Origin: Mytilus galloprovincialis
Taxonomy: Eukaryota > Mollusca > Bivalvia > Mytilida > Mytilidae
Direction: 5' to 3'
Assembly: GCF_965363235.1 (NCBI RefSeq)
Contig: NC_134844.1
Span: forward strand, 21,372,646-21,436,645
Length of the DNA: 64,000 nucleotides
Part shown: positions 13,901-25,300 of the stretch, in pieces
Layout: each line of letters starts with the position of its first letter
How positions within the stretch are numbered: the first letter of the stretch is position 1
Translations under genes and position numbers: made by a program
The notes under the pieces: model-generated
The model's input: the letters and a program-made list of their open reading frames with translations, nothing else
Database searches by the model: none
What the model was told of the DNA's origin: nothing

Positions 13901-16310
13901 AAATATTCAAAGATTAAAACAAATATTTTGGGTTGATTTTTACATAAAGTTTATTTCAGCAAAAAAATGCGTGTTCAAAGAGCAAAACATGTATGCAGTA
14001 TATTCTCCCCTCAGTCATGCTTCAATGCAGTAGGACGAAATACGTCGAGTTAGGTCGGTTATGTCGAGTAAAGTCATTTGATTGGAAATCTCTAATATTA
14101 GAACATAAAACTGTTGTATTATTGCTGTTTAAAACTAATTCAATATCAGAAAAAGTGACAGTATTTAACCCCAACACATAAAAATATCTTGACCAGCATT
14201 CCTTAAATCACGCCATTTTCAGTAATTTTGTGAAATTTCGTGACTGATACTTGTTATTGGTTGAGGTTATATAAGTTAATCGGAATAGGTTGATTTAACT
14301 GTTACATTAATCGTGGAAGTAATATTTAAATTCAACATTACTTCCATGCATTAAGGGAGCAACCATTTAATTTCAGGGTGTGGGGGTATGTTTTTTTTTC
14401 CTAAGTCAAAAATTTTTTTTGTTATCTGCTTGACCAGAATATTCTTTTTCATCAAATTGGGGATCAGAATTTTTTTCAGAAAAAAACAACCCTCACTGAA
14501 GGTAAATGGTCGTTCCCTAAGAGAGATTACAAACGTTTCAACAATTCAAAATTCGTAAACGTCATAGAGAATTTAGTATTTTATAACACACTTGTTTATA
14601 TTTGTTGTGTAAGTCCTTTTCGTAATATAGCCTTTATCATGTTTAATTACTAATGAGTCCTTCATTTTTCAAAGCTTTGTTGACGAAGGCTGATACAGAA
14701 AGAGCTTCGGACGTACAATATTTAAACTTGAAAAATGTTCTGTCATTTTTATGGCACTGTGTGAATACCGCTGCATGTGGTAGTAGTCCTCGAGGATATC
14801 ATCAATCAGTCCATGTAGTCCATGATTTGGAAATGACTTGATTTATAAAAACAGTTCTTTCTTAATCCGTTATTAAAAAAGAATGTATCGAGAAGTTAAA
14901 ATTTAACTCACTCAATAAGTTGATTCTATGTTGGTTTAGCTTTTATTTTAGATTCCTGTTTCGTAAACTCGCTTTGCACCTGTTTCAGTACTTTATACAT
15001 CCTCGGCTTTCAAATATTTCAACCTAGATTCATGTAGATGAATATTTAATAATGGTTGAAACGCACTTCGTGGTTTTATAAAAACAGTTTTATGACTTAT
15101 TCATTTCACACTCCCAAACACTTGATATAGAATATCTTAAAAATGACAAAATCAAACAAAAAGAGTTACATGCAGTCAATATTTGCTCTAGAAATAGGCT
15201 GTTTTTCTATTCTAAACAGTAAAATCACAAAAATACTGAATTCAGAGGAAAATCCAATCGGAAAGTCCATAATCACATGGCAAAATCAAATGACAAAACA
15301 CATCAAAAACGAATGGACAAGAACTGTCATATTCCTGACTTGGTACAGGCATTTTCAAATGTAGAAAATGGTGGATTAAACCTGGTTTTAAAGCGCTAAA
15401 CCTCTCACTTTGATGACAGTCTCATCAAATTCCGTTATATTTACAATGATGCGTGAACTAAACAGGCAAAATAAATAAAATAGTCAAAATATGGGTACAG
15501 CAGTCATCATCGTGTAACCATTTTCTAAATGAAGTATAAAATCCCTTCGTATATCCTCAATGTTATATTTTACAAACGCAAATGTAAAACATGGTCTACA
15601 TCAAACAGCTTTATTCATCACACAATTTCATAAGTGTTCTTGACTTCTGCTTATTAACGTTAAAATTAGCCTTATTATTGAAACAAGGAAATAATTAGTT
15701 TATCTGTGAGTATCATAAATGTGTAAAACTATAAACATAATTTATCCTTTTTTGTCTCTATTTTTAAAACATAAAGTCATTTTTCAACCCACCATTGTTT
15801 TTAAAATATCCTATACCAAGTCAGGAAAATGGCCATTGCTATATTGTAATTCATTTCTGTATGTGTTACATTTTAATGTTGTGTTTCTTTTGTATCGTAG
15901 TTCTCCTCTGATATTTGATGTTTTCCTCAGTTTTAATTTGTAACACGGATTATTTTTTTCTCAATCGATTTATGAATTGCGAACAGCAGTATACTACTGC
16001 TGCCTTTATTAAACACCTTTTTGCTCACTCTGGGGTTTTGATTGACAAAATGTCTCAAATGACCTGACTTTGTTCCAAGGAATGATTATGAAATGATTTT
16101 AATCAAAAAATTGAATTATTAACTAAACATGTCATCTTGTCAAAGATCTTTGCTCATTTTAACGCAATTTTTTGCAAAAGATTTCTGTCAAGTATAACGC
16201 AAAGAAAACAAAGTGTTTACTCACTTGTCAATGATGCAATCATGCTACTTACCGTGCCGAATATCCAAAGCTATTATTAGAAAAACAAATTGCAAAATTA
16301 CAGTCGGCAT
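918..16310 (-). CDS. Gene A: sushi-sushi-MAM receptor-like protein (3' end outside window)
   Basis: Seven exons, spliced on the minus strand: 16253-16310, 11785-11955, 6599-6763, 5753-5911, 5353-5493, 2623-2768 and 918-999. They total 922 nt, or 307 codons, with all intron phases compatible. The product has a signal peptide (MPTVILQFVFLIIALDIRH), two four-cysteine sushi domains and one MAM domain (NYCDFEDENICGWQHD, GHYMFMESS, CFEIWYHM, final NC). Exon lengths and phases mirror gene B, so the two are tandem duplicates and A should also end in a stalk and a membrane helix. The donor at 917 is intact, so at least one more exon lies left of position 1. The likely role is an extracellular adhesion or recognition receptor, inferred from the domains only; no named orthologue is recognised. 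Introns are large and full of repeats. Confidence 0.8.
1000..2622. other. Gene A intron 6: AT-rich, two repeat pieces
   Basis: Mostly unstructured AT-rich DNA. At 1960-2050 is a copy of the repeat carrying 'GAGACAACAACCCGACC'. At 2085-2330 is a stretch with 'AAATGGCCGCC' and 'AAAATGGCCGC' motifs that is open for 76 codons but looks like repeat DNA. No exon is supported. Confidence 0.5.
2623..2768 (-). CDS. Gene A exon 6, MAM domain part 3
   Basis: 146 bp, phase 1 in and phase 0 out. It encodes VGKLKIYIEDMGQ and GNQGEEWIKGQ, matching the L.I......GNQG.EW beta-strand block of gene B. The acceptor is ttaaacag and the donor is agg|gtaact. Confidence 0.8.
2769..5352. other. Gene A intron 5: several repeats
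   Basis: Holds a minus copy of repeat family C (3690-3960), a poly-T run (4500-4519), a small repeat with 'CAGGTGCTCCGG' (4735-4790, also present at 42750) and a minus copy of the 'GGTCGG...TTGTTGTCTCTTCGACA' repeat (5050-5135). No further exon of gene A is seen. Confidence 0.5.
3690..3960 (-). repeat. Mussel interspersed repeat family C
   Basis: Reverse-oriented copy of the repeat seen at 15205-15520, 20668-20930 and 37008-37310. Shared blocks include 'CGACTGTCATACAAGTGAG' and 'GGACTTTCCGTTTTGAATTTT'. It is non-coding, probably SINE- or MITE-like. Confidence 0.6.
5353..5493 (-). CDS. Gene A exon 5, MAM domain part 2
   Basis: 141 bp, the same length as in gene B. It encodes GHYMFMESSSP, ARLLSRNYP and LCFEIWYHMWG, the canonical MAM middle. 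Phase 1-1, donor c|gtaagc. Confidence 0.84.
5753..5911 (-). CDS. Gene A exon 4, MAM domain part 1
   Basis: 159 bp, phase 1-1. It encodes YCDFEDENICGWQHD and RTGPKYDHTLGKGGN, the MAM opening with CxFE, CGW and the GPxxDHT block. The acceptor is gtaagcag and the donor is g|gtagga. Confidence 0.82.
6599..6763 (-). CDS. Gene A exon 3, sushi domain 2
   Basis: 165 bp, phase 1-1, with acceptor tatttttag and donor t|gtacgt. It encodes NGCDEIQ...FKCAP...LITCDGTAWSAPVPSC, the four-Cys, one-Trp sushi signature. Confidence 0.82.
7085..7420 (-). repeat. LINE 3' end fragment with GTAA microsatellite tail
   Basis: A (GTAA)n run at 7085-7118 is followed by 'CAGTTTATTATAGTGTC' and then 'CATATGAGACAC'. The same arrangement occurs at the 3' end of the LINE at 8281 ('TTATTAAAGTGTTTC', 'CTTATGAGACAC'). 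This suggests a second, short, related LINE tail in the same orientation. From 7420 to 7870 the sequence is AT-rich without recognised content. Confidence 0.4.
7874..7911. repeat. (TA)n microsatellite
   Basis: About 19 TA units without interruption, inside gene A intron 2. Confidence 0.95.
8281..11620 (-). mobile_element. Non-LTR retrotransposon (LINE), 5'-truncated
   Basis: Minus-strand reading runs from the end of an endonuclease region (VMNEGPNDEPAFETHFKG near 11500) through a linker to reverse transcriptase. RT blocks include NPIVKPNS, YRGITLLSVPCKVYCDIL, QCGFRRKRNCLDQI, FACFIDLRKAFDNV and YADDIVLL near 10030. The C-terminal region near 8790-9000 gives INCDIYSDLRFNLFH. The 3' end is an AT-rich UTR ending in an (AAT)n tail at 8281-8308. 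The copy is decayed: the reading frame is interrupted several times and a SINE-like repeat sits in it at 9262-9365. It lies in gene A intron 2, in the gene's orientation, only about 165 bp from sushi exon 2. Clade is not certain (RT-only evidence; CR1- or Jockey-like). Confidence 0.85.
9262..9365 (+). repeat. SINE-like mussel repeat inserted in the LINE
   Basis: Contains 'AATGGGGAATGTGCCAAAG' followed by 'AGACAACAACCCGACC' and an A-rich stretch. It interrupts the LINE C-terminal coding region, so it is younger than the LINE. Related copies lie at 1960-2050 (+), 5050-5135 (-) and 26640-26690 (-). Confidence 0.65.
11785..11955 (-). CDS. Gene A exon 2, sushi domain 1
   Basis: The acceptor ttgttttcag and donor c|gtaagt bound 171 bp (57 codons, phase 1-1). 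Four cysteines (HNC, FRC, IIC, PVC) and a W before the last C give the sushi pattern, with a very basic middle (RVRLRNRGKIARFRCFRKYK). The polypyrimidine tract upstream is also open in frame to an ATG at 12007 and reads as a hydrophobic leader; see findings. Confidence 0.8.
12380..12500. repeat. Mussel interspersed repeat ('gcgcCTGGCGTA' family)
   Basis: The blocks 'GATGAGTCTTATGTAGATGA' and 'GCGCGCCTGGCGTA', then 'CCTGGTACCTTTGATAAC', are ones I recognise as a frequent short repeat in Mytilus DNA. It is non-coding. Confidence 0.5.
12940..13105 (-). repeat. SINE-like repeat, 'TTGGCAATCATACYACA' family
   Basis: Reads 'GTCTCTTGTGAAGAGTTGTC' then 'TCATTGGCAATCATACTACA'. Other copies: 34575-35020 (+), 38290-38430 (-), 43160-43265 (-), 45355-45720 (+), 53660-53775 (+), 56636-56740 (+), and fragments at 26275-26325 and 54505-54550. 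Confidence 0.65.
14355..14517. mobile_element. MITE, GGGA-type ends, TAA target duplication
   Basis: The left end GGGAGCAACCATTTAATTTC is inverted at the right as GAAGGTAAATGGTCGTTCCC. The flanking TAA is duplicated. The 163-bp interior is A/T-run rich and non-coding. Ends resemble the MITE at 34224-34506 (GGGAGCTACCATTTGATTTT). The 3-bp TAA duplication suggests PIF/Harbinger mobilisation. Confidence 0.65.
15205..15520 (+). repeat. Mussel interspersed repeat family C
   Basis: Shares with 20668-20930 and 37008-37310 the blocks 'AAATCACAAAAATACTGAA', 'GACTTGGTACAGGCATTTTC' and 'GGATTAAACCTGGTTT'. Short frames inside are repeat sequence, not genes. Related sequence continues at 15815-15995. Confidence 0.65.
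16253..16310 (-). CDS. Gene A exon 1, signal peptide
   Basis: ATG at 16310 opens 19 codons plus one base, ending in the donor G|gtaagt. The peptide has a hydrophobic core (VILQFVFLIIAL). The phase-1 exit joins exactly to the sushi exon at 11955 and matches exon 1 of gene B (61 bp, phase 1). The intervening intron is about 4.3 kb. Confidence 0.75.
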
Positions 16311-18017
16311 TTTTTCAATTGAATTCTGCAAACGTTCTTTCCAATAATGTCTTCAAGGCATTTTTCTTCCGCATCAGTCAGAAGACATAAGTACTTGAAG
16401 CAGGATGTTGGTTTTTATTGGCTTACTGTAGTTACGGTATAATATATAGGTATATAATTTCATATGTTACTGCACCCAATGAACGACAACTACCACATAA
16501 TTTTCTATCATAGAGCATACCACAGGTACAGAATGGACAAGTATTGTTAGTTCAAATGGTCTCGTTTATCATAGATTTTAGTCTGAAGTTGTCCATCTGT
16601 GTCAATACAGAGAAAAGGGGGATACTATATGTTTACTAATGTCGTTACAGTTGACAATAAATTTTATAAAGAAACCAGACAACAGATTGAATTAAATTGA
16701 ATAAATAAATATTAGAAAAACAGGTTAATGTTAACTGTGTTTAACAGAATGTCAAAATATATCCGTTTTAATTTTGTAGATAGCCTTTTTCCCTTTAGTC
16801 ATTAGATTTTGAAATGAAAACTACAAGTTCAGTAATATAAGTAAGTATGACAGATCTTTTTTTTTTTTTTATTTTATATATATATTAAACATATCAGATG
16901 AAGTAGTCTTAGATTAGTATCATAATGCACATAAAAATTCAAGTTTAGCGATAAGAAATACTGCACCAGGAATACGATAACGTGATTAAGTTTAAGAAAG
17001 ATATTATAAACCGGATCTTCAGAATAGATATTGGGGTTGTACACTTAAAGAAAACTTTTCTTACGGACAAATTAGGAACCGCTCATCGGTTATAAAAAAA
17101 TTATTTTAAAGGTTATTAATGATTGAAGCAACTATAGGATCCATATTATCTTTGTTTTGTTTTGTCATATATTTTGCATTGGGCCAGTAAAATGAGTATG
17201 ACGTTGGCCAAGCTACAAACTAAAAGCTTTCAAAATGCTTGGTCATGTTTGTTTAAAAATTGTTTAGTTTTTCATTGGGTTATTTTCAATTACAATAATA
17301 CATAGTATGCAGTGTTAGTTTCGAGACAGTTTAATAGATGGTAATGTATTCGTTAACTCGATAATAGTTGGTAAGGATATTTTTCTATGTTTCAAACACC
17401 ATGAACAGTTAAATGTATTATATAATATCGGAAATAGTTTAAATAACGATGTAATACTACTTGAAAAGAAATTTCTGCTTCCGGAAAATAATTGATCCTT
17501 GGACTTTGAGATTGACGGTGTCACTACATAAAATCCCTTGAGCAAATATTGCAATCTTTTTTGTAGGTACACTTAACCACGCTAGTATACCTATTTAATT
17601 TGTTTGTCTAGTTCATACTGTCCAAAACATTTAATATTCCTCAACTACTTTATTCTTCAATGTCTTGTTTTTTTGTTCAGCGTGACATGCATAAAAGTAA
17701 TGTGGTGTTAAAGTCAACGAGGCAGCGGCCCAACCACACACACACACATACAAACAAAACAAAGCAATTAAAAGACATTTAGAGGCCAACATTCAGTCTT
17801 TCACAACAAACCACTGTTTACACAGGATTTCAAAATTCTTCACGCTCACCAGTCAAGAAATAAAATGCATGAATAAGGATCCTTCGATTGTGTTTTCCTT
17901 AATTTTTTAAAGTTATTTTTCGTTATTCCTTGTAATTTCTGCCTATTTTTCTCTGTTCGTTCTTTATATTACCATAGTACTTTTGTCTTTTTTTCTATTC
18001 TTAAATTTTAGTTAGAA
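16311..18017. other. Intergenic region between genes A and B
   Basis: Should contain the gene A promoter just right of 16310 (AT-rich with CCAATAAAAACC on the minus strand, no clear core motif) and sequence downstream of gene B. A 19-bp T run lies near 16857, an (AT) stretch near 16880 and a short (CA)n near 17736. No gene is supported; the frames at 15719-15943 and 17315-17572 lack any domain. Confidence 0.45.
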
Positions 18018-18023
18018 TTTTAT
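18018..18023 (-). terminator. Candidate poly(A) signal of gene B
   Basis: AATAAA on the minus strand, about 520 bp downstream of the gene B stop at 18543. It is the first exact hexamer I see in that direction. Confidence 0.35.
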
Positions 18024-18542
18024 TCTGCGGTAATTGGCCATATTCTCACTCCTGTAGACCCCATCCAGATCCTCACATATTTTAACGGTGATTACCAGGG
18101 AACCAGCATTGACAAACGCATGACGAGATGTCCATGCAAAGACAACAATTGAACATGAATTAGGATAAGCATGTCTATGAAACAATTGAATATCAAATTT
18201 CGTTTTATGTTTACAAAAGTATAAAATCAACAAATAATAACTATCAAACAAAATAAATGTAACTCTTGTCAGTGGTCATATTAGACATGTTAGAATTTAA
18301 AAAACATAATAAAAAACAGTCATGATATGAATTAAATACGGTGACAGCGTTTGGCTAACGGAAATAAAGCCAATTAAAGTTGCAGGTGTCCAGTATTTTC
18401 ATACGCATAAATCACAACTTTAAATGGAATGTTTTTGATAAACGGAACTTGTCGACGCAATCGTCAATCCTCGGCTGAATCCGCTACCTTTGGAAGATGA
18501 AGGTACGGAATTGGCCGAGTTGTGACGAATGTTACCGAACGA

Positions 18543-19312
18543 TCACACACTTTGTTGAACATTCTTAGTGTAAAGTACTTGACCTTGATCATCAGAAGAT
18601 TTTCGTCCCCAAATGTTCCTCCTCTTGTAGATAAGAATGGAAATAAGAACAACGCCTAGGGTAATAATCAAACCTACCCCTGCGATACCTGCTATAAATT
18701 CAGGTCTAAATAGCAGTGTTTGATCAGCTCTAGTCTGCAGAGATGAAGACGTTGTAAAAACAGATTTTTTAAGAGGAGAAATAAGATTTCGTTTAGTGAC
18801 AACCACATTTTGAAACGAATTTCCCTCGTCTGCTGGATATATAACAAAACTCTCCGTTGATTTTTCAATATTTTCTGTAATTGGCTTTACATGTATGTCA
18901 GATGATAACTCAACGCCTTCATGCTTGGGTATCATAACCAAGACTTCTGAACTTGCGGGTAACGGGATTGCTTCAACTGTAGTCAAAGAACCTTTGATAT
19001 GCACATGGATGTCACGTGTCGATGTAGGGATGGTGTTTTCTATTGGAACAATTGTTTTCATAATATTCAAAATGTGCCGCTCTGGTTTAGCTTCTTTATT
19101 TGAAGGTAATTTCGTATCCGATTTATTAGGAGTATGAACCTTGTCGTCACTTAGTCTGGTTATTTCACTACCATTATCTACGCTGACTTTAATGGCATCG
19201 TTAAACAGGACATCTTTAGAAGAACTGTTGTTCATGGGTTTATCTGTTACGGTATTGTTCTCTTGAGATAAAGTTGTTGTTACATAATCGACTTCACTCT
19301 CAAGATCTGTAT
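18543..19312 (-). CDS. Gene B exon 8: stalk, membrane helix, cytoplasmic tail
   Basis: 770 bp from acceptor attttcag to TGA at 18543. It opens DTDLESEVDYVTTTLSQE, then a Ser/Thr-rich extracellular stalk of about 200 residues with Asn-X-Ser/Thr sites (NNT, NNS, NGS, NKS). The helix is FIAGIAGVGLIITLGVVLIS plus ILIY, and the stop-transfer is KRR. The short tail contains one tyrosine (VLYTKN). Confidence 0.85.
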
Positions 19313-22300
19313 CTGAAAATTAAATAAAAAGATTTAAATCAGTGTACTTCCCTAACTTTCTGTGGGGAATATTATAATGCTATGCAATAAAATCTGATAT
19401 CAAATGAACAGCGATTTAAAGATTTTATCTTGAAAACTGCATAGATATCAAATATTGTCATAACGAACCAAAATCCATTTTTTTTTAGTTTAAAACGAGT
19501 ACCGAGAAAAATCATTTGGTGTGAGGATGTCTTACGGTTGAAAACGGTTTCATGAAAAATGAACAATTATTTTATGTATAAGTACAGTGATTATTGTAAT
19601 TTTAAATGGAGAAGTCATAGTCATCTGTGTAATCAAGGAAGGCGGTCATCCTGTGTGTTGGAAAGCTTAAATTTTCAACTTTCGTATATGGTTTTTCTTT
19701 ACACAACTTCTTCAAGTAAAGGCTTGGTTTTTTTTTAATAATCAAGCATTATCAGATTATAAAGGCTACAACGTGCATTGAACGTAAAATATTTCACAAT
19801 GTCGTGCATGCGTGATCAGCTTTCTTCTTCAGTTTTAATGTGTATTTAAATTATTATTTTTTTTTTTTAGTTTTGTTTAGTTAAAAATTAGACTGACAAG
19901 TTAAGGGACGACATCAAAAGATCGATGTAGGATAAAAAAAAACTTAAATCAAATAGTTTGGTTTTTTTTTGGAGGGGGGGTTTAAAATTCAACAAGTTTT
20001 GTGTATCTAAAATCGATTACATATATTCCTATTGGTAAATCAATTTTTCCCAAATTAAGTTAAGAGGGGGGTGGGGTGTCAGTGAAAAAACTATGTGAAT
20101 TAAGTTTTTTATCCTACATTGAACTTTTGATGTCGTCCCTAACTCTACTAGGTAGGATGCAAATATAGAAAAAAAGAATTTCATTTTGGATAGTGCAGGT
20201 TATTAAGTTTAAAAACTCAAATTAATCTACTAGTCTTATACTAAGTTTTATACAGAAAAAAAAAACAATAGAGAGCTGATGAGTGGAATGAAATATTCAA
20301 TTCAAACTTAATTCCAAATAATAATGTCTAATTAAACCTACCATTTGTACATCTGTAAAACTTGAAATCATCGACGGCTATGTCAGCTGTATGACTACGC
20401 CCTCTTGTGGCTTGTACAACAATCTATAATGATAAAAACGTGACGGTTAGATTCACAAATCATTTCAAATATTACAATATAGATATTTTGTACAAATACA
20501 GATGTTATATTTCCCTAAGTTTTAGTTTGTTACCCGGATTTGTTTTTCTCAATCGATTTATGAATATCGAACAGCGGTATACTACTGTTGCCTTTATTTA
20601 TAGTTACAACTGCATACCTACATGTAATTTTTAAAATAAGTTACTGAAGAATTACATACAAAAAAAAGTAAAATCACAAAAATACTGAACTCCAAGGAAA
20701 ATTCAAAAAGGAAAGTCCTCAATCAAATGGCAAAATCAAAAGAACAAACACATCAAACGAATGGACAACAACTGTCATATTCCTGACTTGGTACATGCAT
20801 TTTCTAATGTAGAAAATGGTGGATTGAACCTGGTTTTATAGCTAGCTAAACCTCTCACTTGTATGACAGTCGCATCAAATTCCATTATATTGTCGCCGAT
20901 GCGTGAACAAACAAACAGACACAAATACATTGCATATACACAATTCATTAAACATGTAAGAAGAAATGTAACTCTTGGATCTTACTTTAATTTCGTTTTA
21001 TTATTTTTTAAATCATAATCATGACTTACGATAAAGAATCTTCTCAATCGATTTAAAATATTTTAACATCTGTTAAATGTGTAAATAATAGACTATCATA
21101 ATTCTATATGAATGGTTTTTTACATATTATGTAATTTCCTTTAATCAATGTGTTGTGTATTGCTTTGTAAAAGGTGAGACATTAACTAAATATTGTATCT
21201 GTTGTTTTGCTTTGTAAAAGATGAGACGTTGATAAAATGTTTTATTCTACTGCATTATTTCGCCTTTTTGCTAAAATTCAAATAATTTGGATAGGCAAAA
21301 TCAAAATAGAATATTTGTTAGAAATGTCAATTATTTTACATTAGTTTGAAAGCTATTTACATTCAAAATTGTCTGAAATCCTAATTATGAATTATCGCTA
21401 ATTCAAGAACCATACTCCGGAAATAGCATGAACAGAAAATCAAGGACATAACAGGTGAAATTTCATATCCGCAAGACTTTACTAAGGCTCTAAAATGCAT
21501 ATGTCGCTCACCGTGCATATTCAACATTCATATCATTTTGTTCCCGTAAGATTTCCCCAAAAGATAATGGTTTTCAAAATAATAGACAAAACTTTTTACC
21601 ATATGTTCTATTTTTACAATGGCGGCCATATTGAATTGGTTAGCAATCGGGTCATAGGACACATTTTTAAACTAGATACCCTAATTATGATTTTGTGACA
21701 AAGTTTCGTTAAATTTGGCCCATTAGTTTCAGAGGAGAAAAATTGTGCAAACGGACAACGGACGCCAAGTAATGAGAAGAGCTCACTTGTCCCATTAAAT
21801 TAGGGCCAGGGCCCTCTTATTTTGTAGGAAAAATTGGTTGATTATATAGGAAATCACTGAAGCATGACTGGAGCACCCCCTTCTTTAAGGGCAGTCATCC
21901 CCTCCCTTTCTAAAAAGTTCTGGATCTGCCATTTTCAGATAGCGCATGACAAATAAATAACCCTATAGTTAACAAAAACAGTGCGAGAAAAAAAATATCA
22001 ACTTCTTATTTTTTTTCAAAATTAGTTTTCTTTCAAAGAACTGCTTTATATTTGAATATCTCACTTGAAAATCTCCTTTCTGTCTTTCAATAAACACGTC
22101 GGCTTTGAGCCACTCGTTTCCTTGGTTACCACCAATGAGAAAGAGTTGACTTTCCACGTGATCTTGCCCTGATGGTATTCGCAGGAGAATCTCTAGGTTA
22201 CCCATATCTACAAAACAAATAAATAGGATATATATATATATACATATATATATTGTTCGTTAAGAGATTAAGAGATGAATAATAAAAAATATGGAAAATA

Positions 22301-25300
22301 ACACTGATTTATTTTCATGTGTATCCACTGTGCCTATCCAAGCTATAGAAACTAGTTATGGCTTTTGTAAAAATGCCTGACTTGTTTATAATATTCGTTA
22401 ACAAGTGAATCTGTGAGCTACAGTGACTGCTCTCTAATAATGCCCCCGCCCGCCAAGAGTATACGATAAACAGGAAGTTGTTGAGTGATCAATCTGAAAA
22501 CGCATCACACGGTATAACTGACTTATATAAACCCTGAAACCAAATTTCAGAAATTATTATGATGTAGTTCCTGAGAAAGATGCGACGATAACTATTTATG
22601 GAACGGACAGACGGACTGATGGATGGATTGATTGGCGGATGAATGAATGAACTAACGGATGGATGGACGGACGGACGGACAGAGGTAAAACAGTATACCC
22701 CACTTTTAAAGCGGGGGTCTGAATAATCTTTTTATTTCTTGTATGGTCAGTCGCAATGATGTTTGCAAAGAAGTGAAGTGCTTATATAATATGTTAGGGT
22801 TGTGCAATTTATACGTCTTTGACGCCTTTGACGCTAATCACCAAGTTTCTAATGTTATGATAATGTAGTAGCAAACATGTCTAAGTGACCATTCCATCAA
22901 GATATATTCATATGCAAGCAATAGCAGCGTTAAGTAAACCACACAGCCAGTTACAATACGGTTCTAAGATATTGTAAGAGGAGTGGCTCGTTTAATTGTC
23001 TGGTTTAACAATGTTCTTTAACAGAAGTAACACCAAATAAAGACCGTTGGTAAAATAGCGAGTCATTTTAGTAGATTGAGATGTATATTGCATGATATAT
23101 AAGCAAGGTCGAGTGTATCGGATTGATTGCGTTCGGGACGAGTCAGTACATATATGTTACAGGCATTTTCTAAATTTAGGCATTTTGTAAAATGACTGAA
23201 TTTTTAGGCATTTTCTAAAATGCCTAAAGTTGACAGGCATTTTATAAAATGCCTAAAAAAAACCTAGTCATTTTGTAAAATGCCTGAAATTTTTAATGAA
23301 AATTTTACAAATTGCCTGGTCTGTTTCAGGCAAATTGTGTAAATATGAAATACATGAAATAGATGATAAAACGATATTGTAATGCTACAAAAAGGGTTGA
23401 GTAAAAACAATTTAAGATTATTCTTTAAAAATGTAACAAGCGTTAATACGTAAATCTGTAGGCTTCTAGGAGCCTGAATTGCTTATCTTGCAAAATATTG
23501 AAAATAAAAGTATGATACACTCAAGGAATATTTTAAAAATTGATTAAGTAAAATAAAGGACAAAATCACATATTAAGATTGAGTTGACGACTTCTGTTGC
23601 CATTAAGTTGCCTCATAGGCCTATTGAATATGCATGGAATATTTGCCACTTGAAAAGCATGCATCATTCAATATCTCATACTATTACTTGTTATCTGTGT
23701 TCAAATGAAGAGGTTATCAAAAATGAAAGAAGGCATGCATCAGACTCAATGACAAAACAAGCTGTCAGCTTGGAAATCTGTCGGAAAGAGTTTTGACAGA
23801 GGCAGATATTGGAGCGAATGTATTAGTTGCATTTCCCCATGTGGATCAACTGTTGTTACTGGAACGGAAGAGCATGGTTATCAACTGGAAATTAAAGATG
23901 GAATACTACGTGGACCTTACACTAGGAATCACTTTGAACAGTCTGTCAGTAACTTTATTGCTATTCAATCTGTAAATTATGATAATGAAATATCCTTCAG
24001 TAAAGCTCTCAGTTAAGTTTCTTTGTGTGATGGTCAGGGTTACACAAATTGTGGCTGTAGTGCTAATGGTGAGACTAAATGTAACACTAAACGTCTTTGC
24101 AAAAACTCAGAAAAAATGTATAACAGTTGCCGTCATCCAATCATTACATGTAGCAAAAATAATTGTCATCTTCAATGTTAATGTAAATTAAATTGCATGC
24201 TATATTTAATGATAGAATAAAATAATCTGTTTGATATTTCCAGTCGTTAAATTTTGAGCACATTCCATTCAGTTTTAGTCTTTTAGGCATTTTCTAAAAT
24301 GCCTTACAATTTTTTCAGGCATTTTATAAAATGCCTGAAAAATATAGTCAATTTGTAAAATGCCTAAATCATGCAGGCATTTTAGAAAATGCCTAAAAAT
24401 TTCAGTCATTTTACAAAATGCCTAAATTTAGAAATTGCCTGTAACATATACATATGGTGATATATGAATTTTTAAAATTCAGTTACATGTAATATGCAAT
24501 TACAAGTTTAATTTGCACAGAAGAGAAACTTCACTTCCAACCAGCTTCTTCTGGTCCTAACAAGTAAATGTATATATTGATCGGTCATATTGAATTTTAA
24601 TTATTTTTGTTAATATGTAGTTACAAGTTTAATTTACACAGAAGAGAGACATCACTTACATCCAGCTTCTTCTGGTCCTAACATGTGATACCAGAGCTGA
24701 AAACATCGACGACTTTTATACCATGGATAGACAGGAGATAACAACCTACTGTAGTGTCCATATCGACTAGGTGTGGACGATTCCATATAGATATAATGAC
24801 CTGTCAAAGAACAATATGGTTTAGTTATTACTCTCATACATACAGATTCTACTGTAGTGTCCATGTCGACTAGGTGTGGACGATTCCATATAGATATAAT
24901 GACCTGTTAAAGAACAATATGGTTTAGTTATTACTCTCATACAAACAGATTCTACTGTAGTGTCCATGTCGACTAGGTGTGGACGATTCCATATAGATAT
25001 AGTGACCTGTCAAAGAACAATATGGTTTAGTTATTACTCTCATACAAACAGATTCTACTGTAGTGTCCATGTCGACTAGGTGTGGACGATTCCATATAGA
25101 TATAATGACCTGTCAAAGAACAATATGGTTTAGTTATTACTCTCATACATACAGATTCTACTGTAGTGTCCATGTCGACTAGGTGTGGACGATTCCATAT
25201 AGATATAATGACCTGTCAAAGAACAACTTTGTACAGTTAGAATTACTCTCACTGAAACTTCACAATATACATTTCATATCTCAAACGCTCCTTTTAGATT

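Larger units (their letters stand above)
11956..16252. other. Gene A intron 1: repeats, no exon
   Basis: Holds a repeat at 12380-12500 ('CATTGATGAGTCTTATGTAGATG'-type), a minus SINE-like copy at 12940-13105, a MITE at 14355-14517 and repeat family C at 15205-15520 with related sequence at 15815-15995. Short open frames at 13320-13511, 13993-14181 and 14653-14841 have no splice context or recognisable domain. Confidence 0.5.

Noticed and set aside
17315-18251. Minus frames downstream of gene B
   Set aside because: AT-rich, no domain, no splice sites; part of them may be the 3' UTR of gene B.
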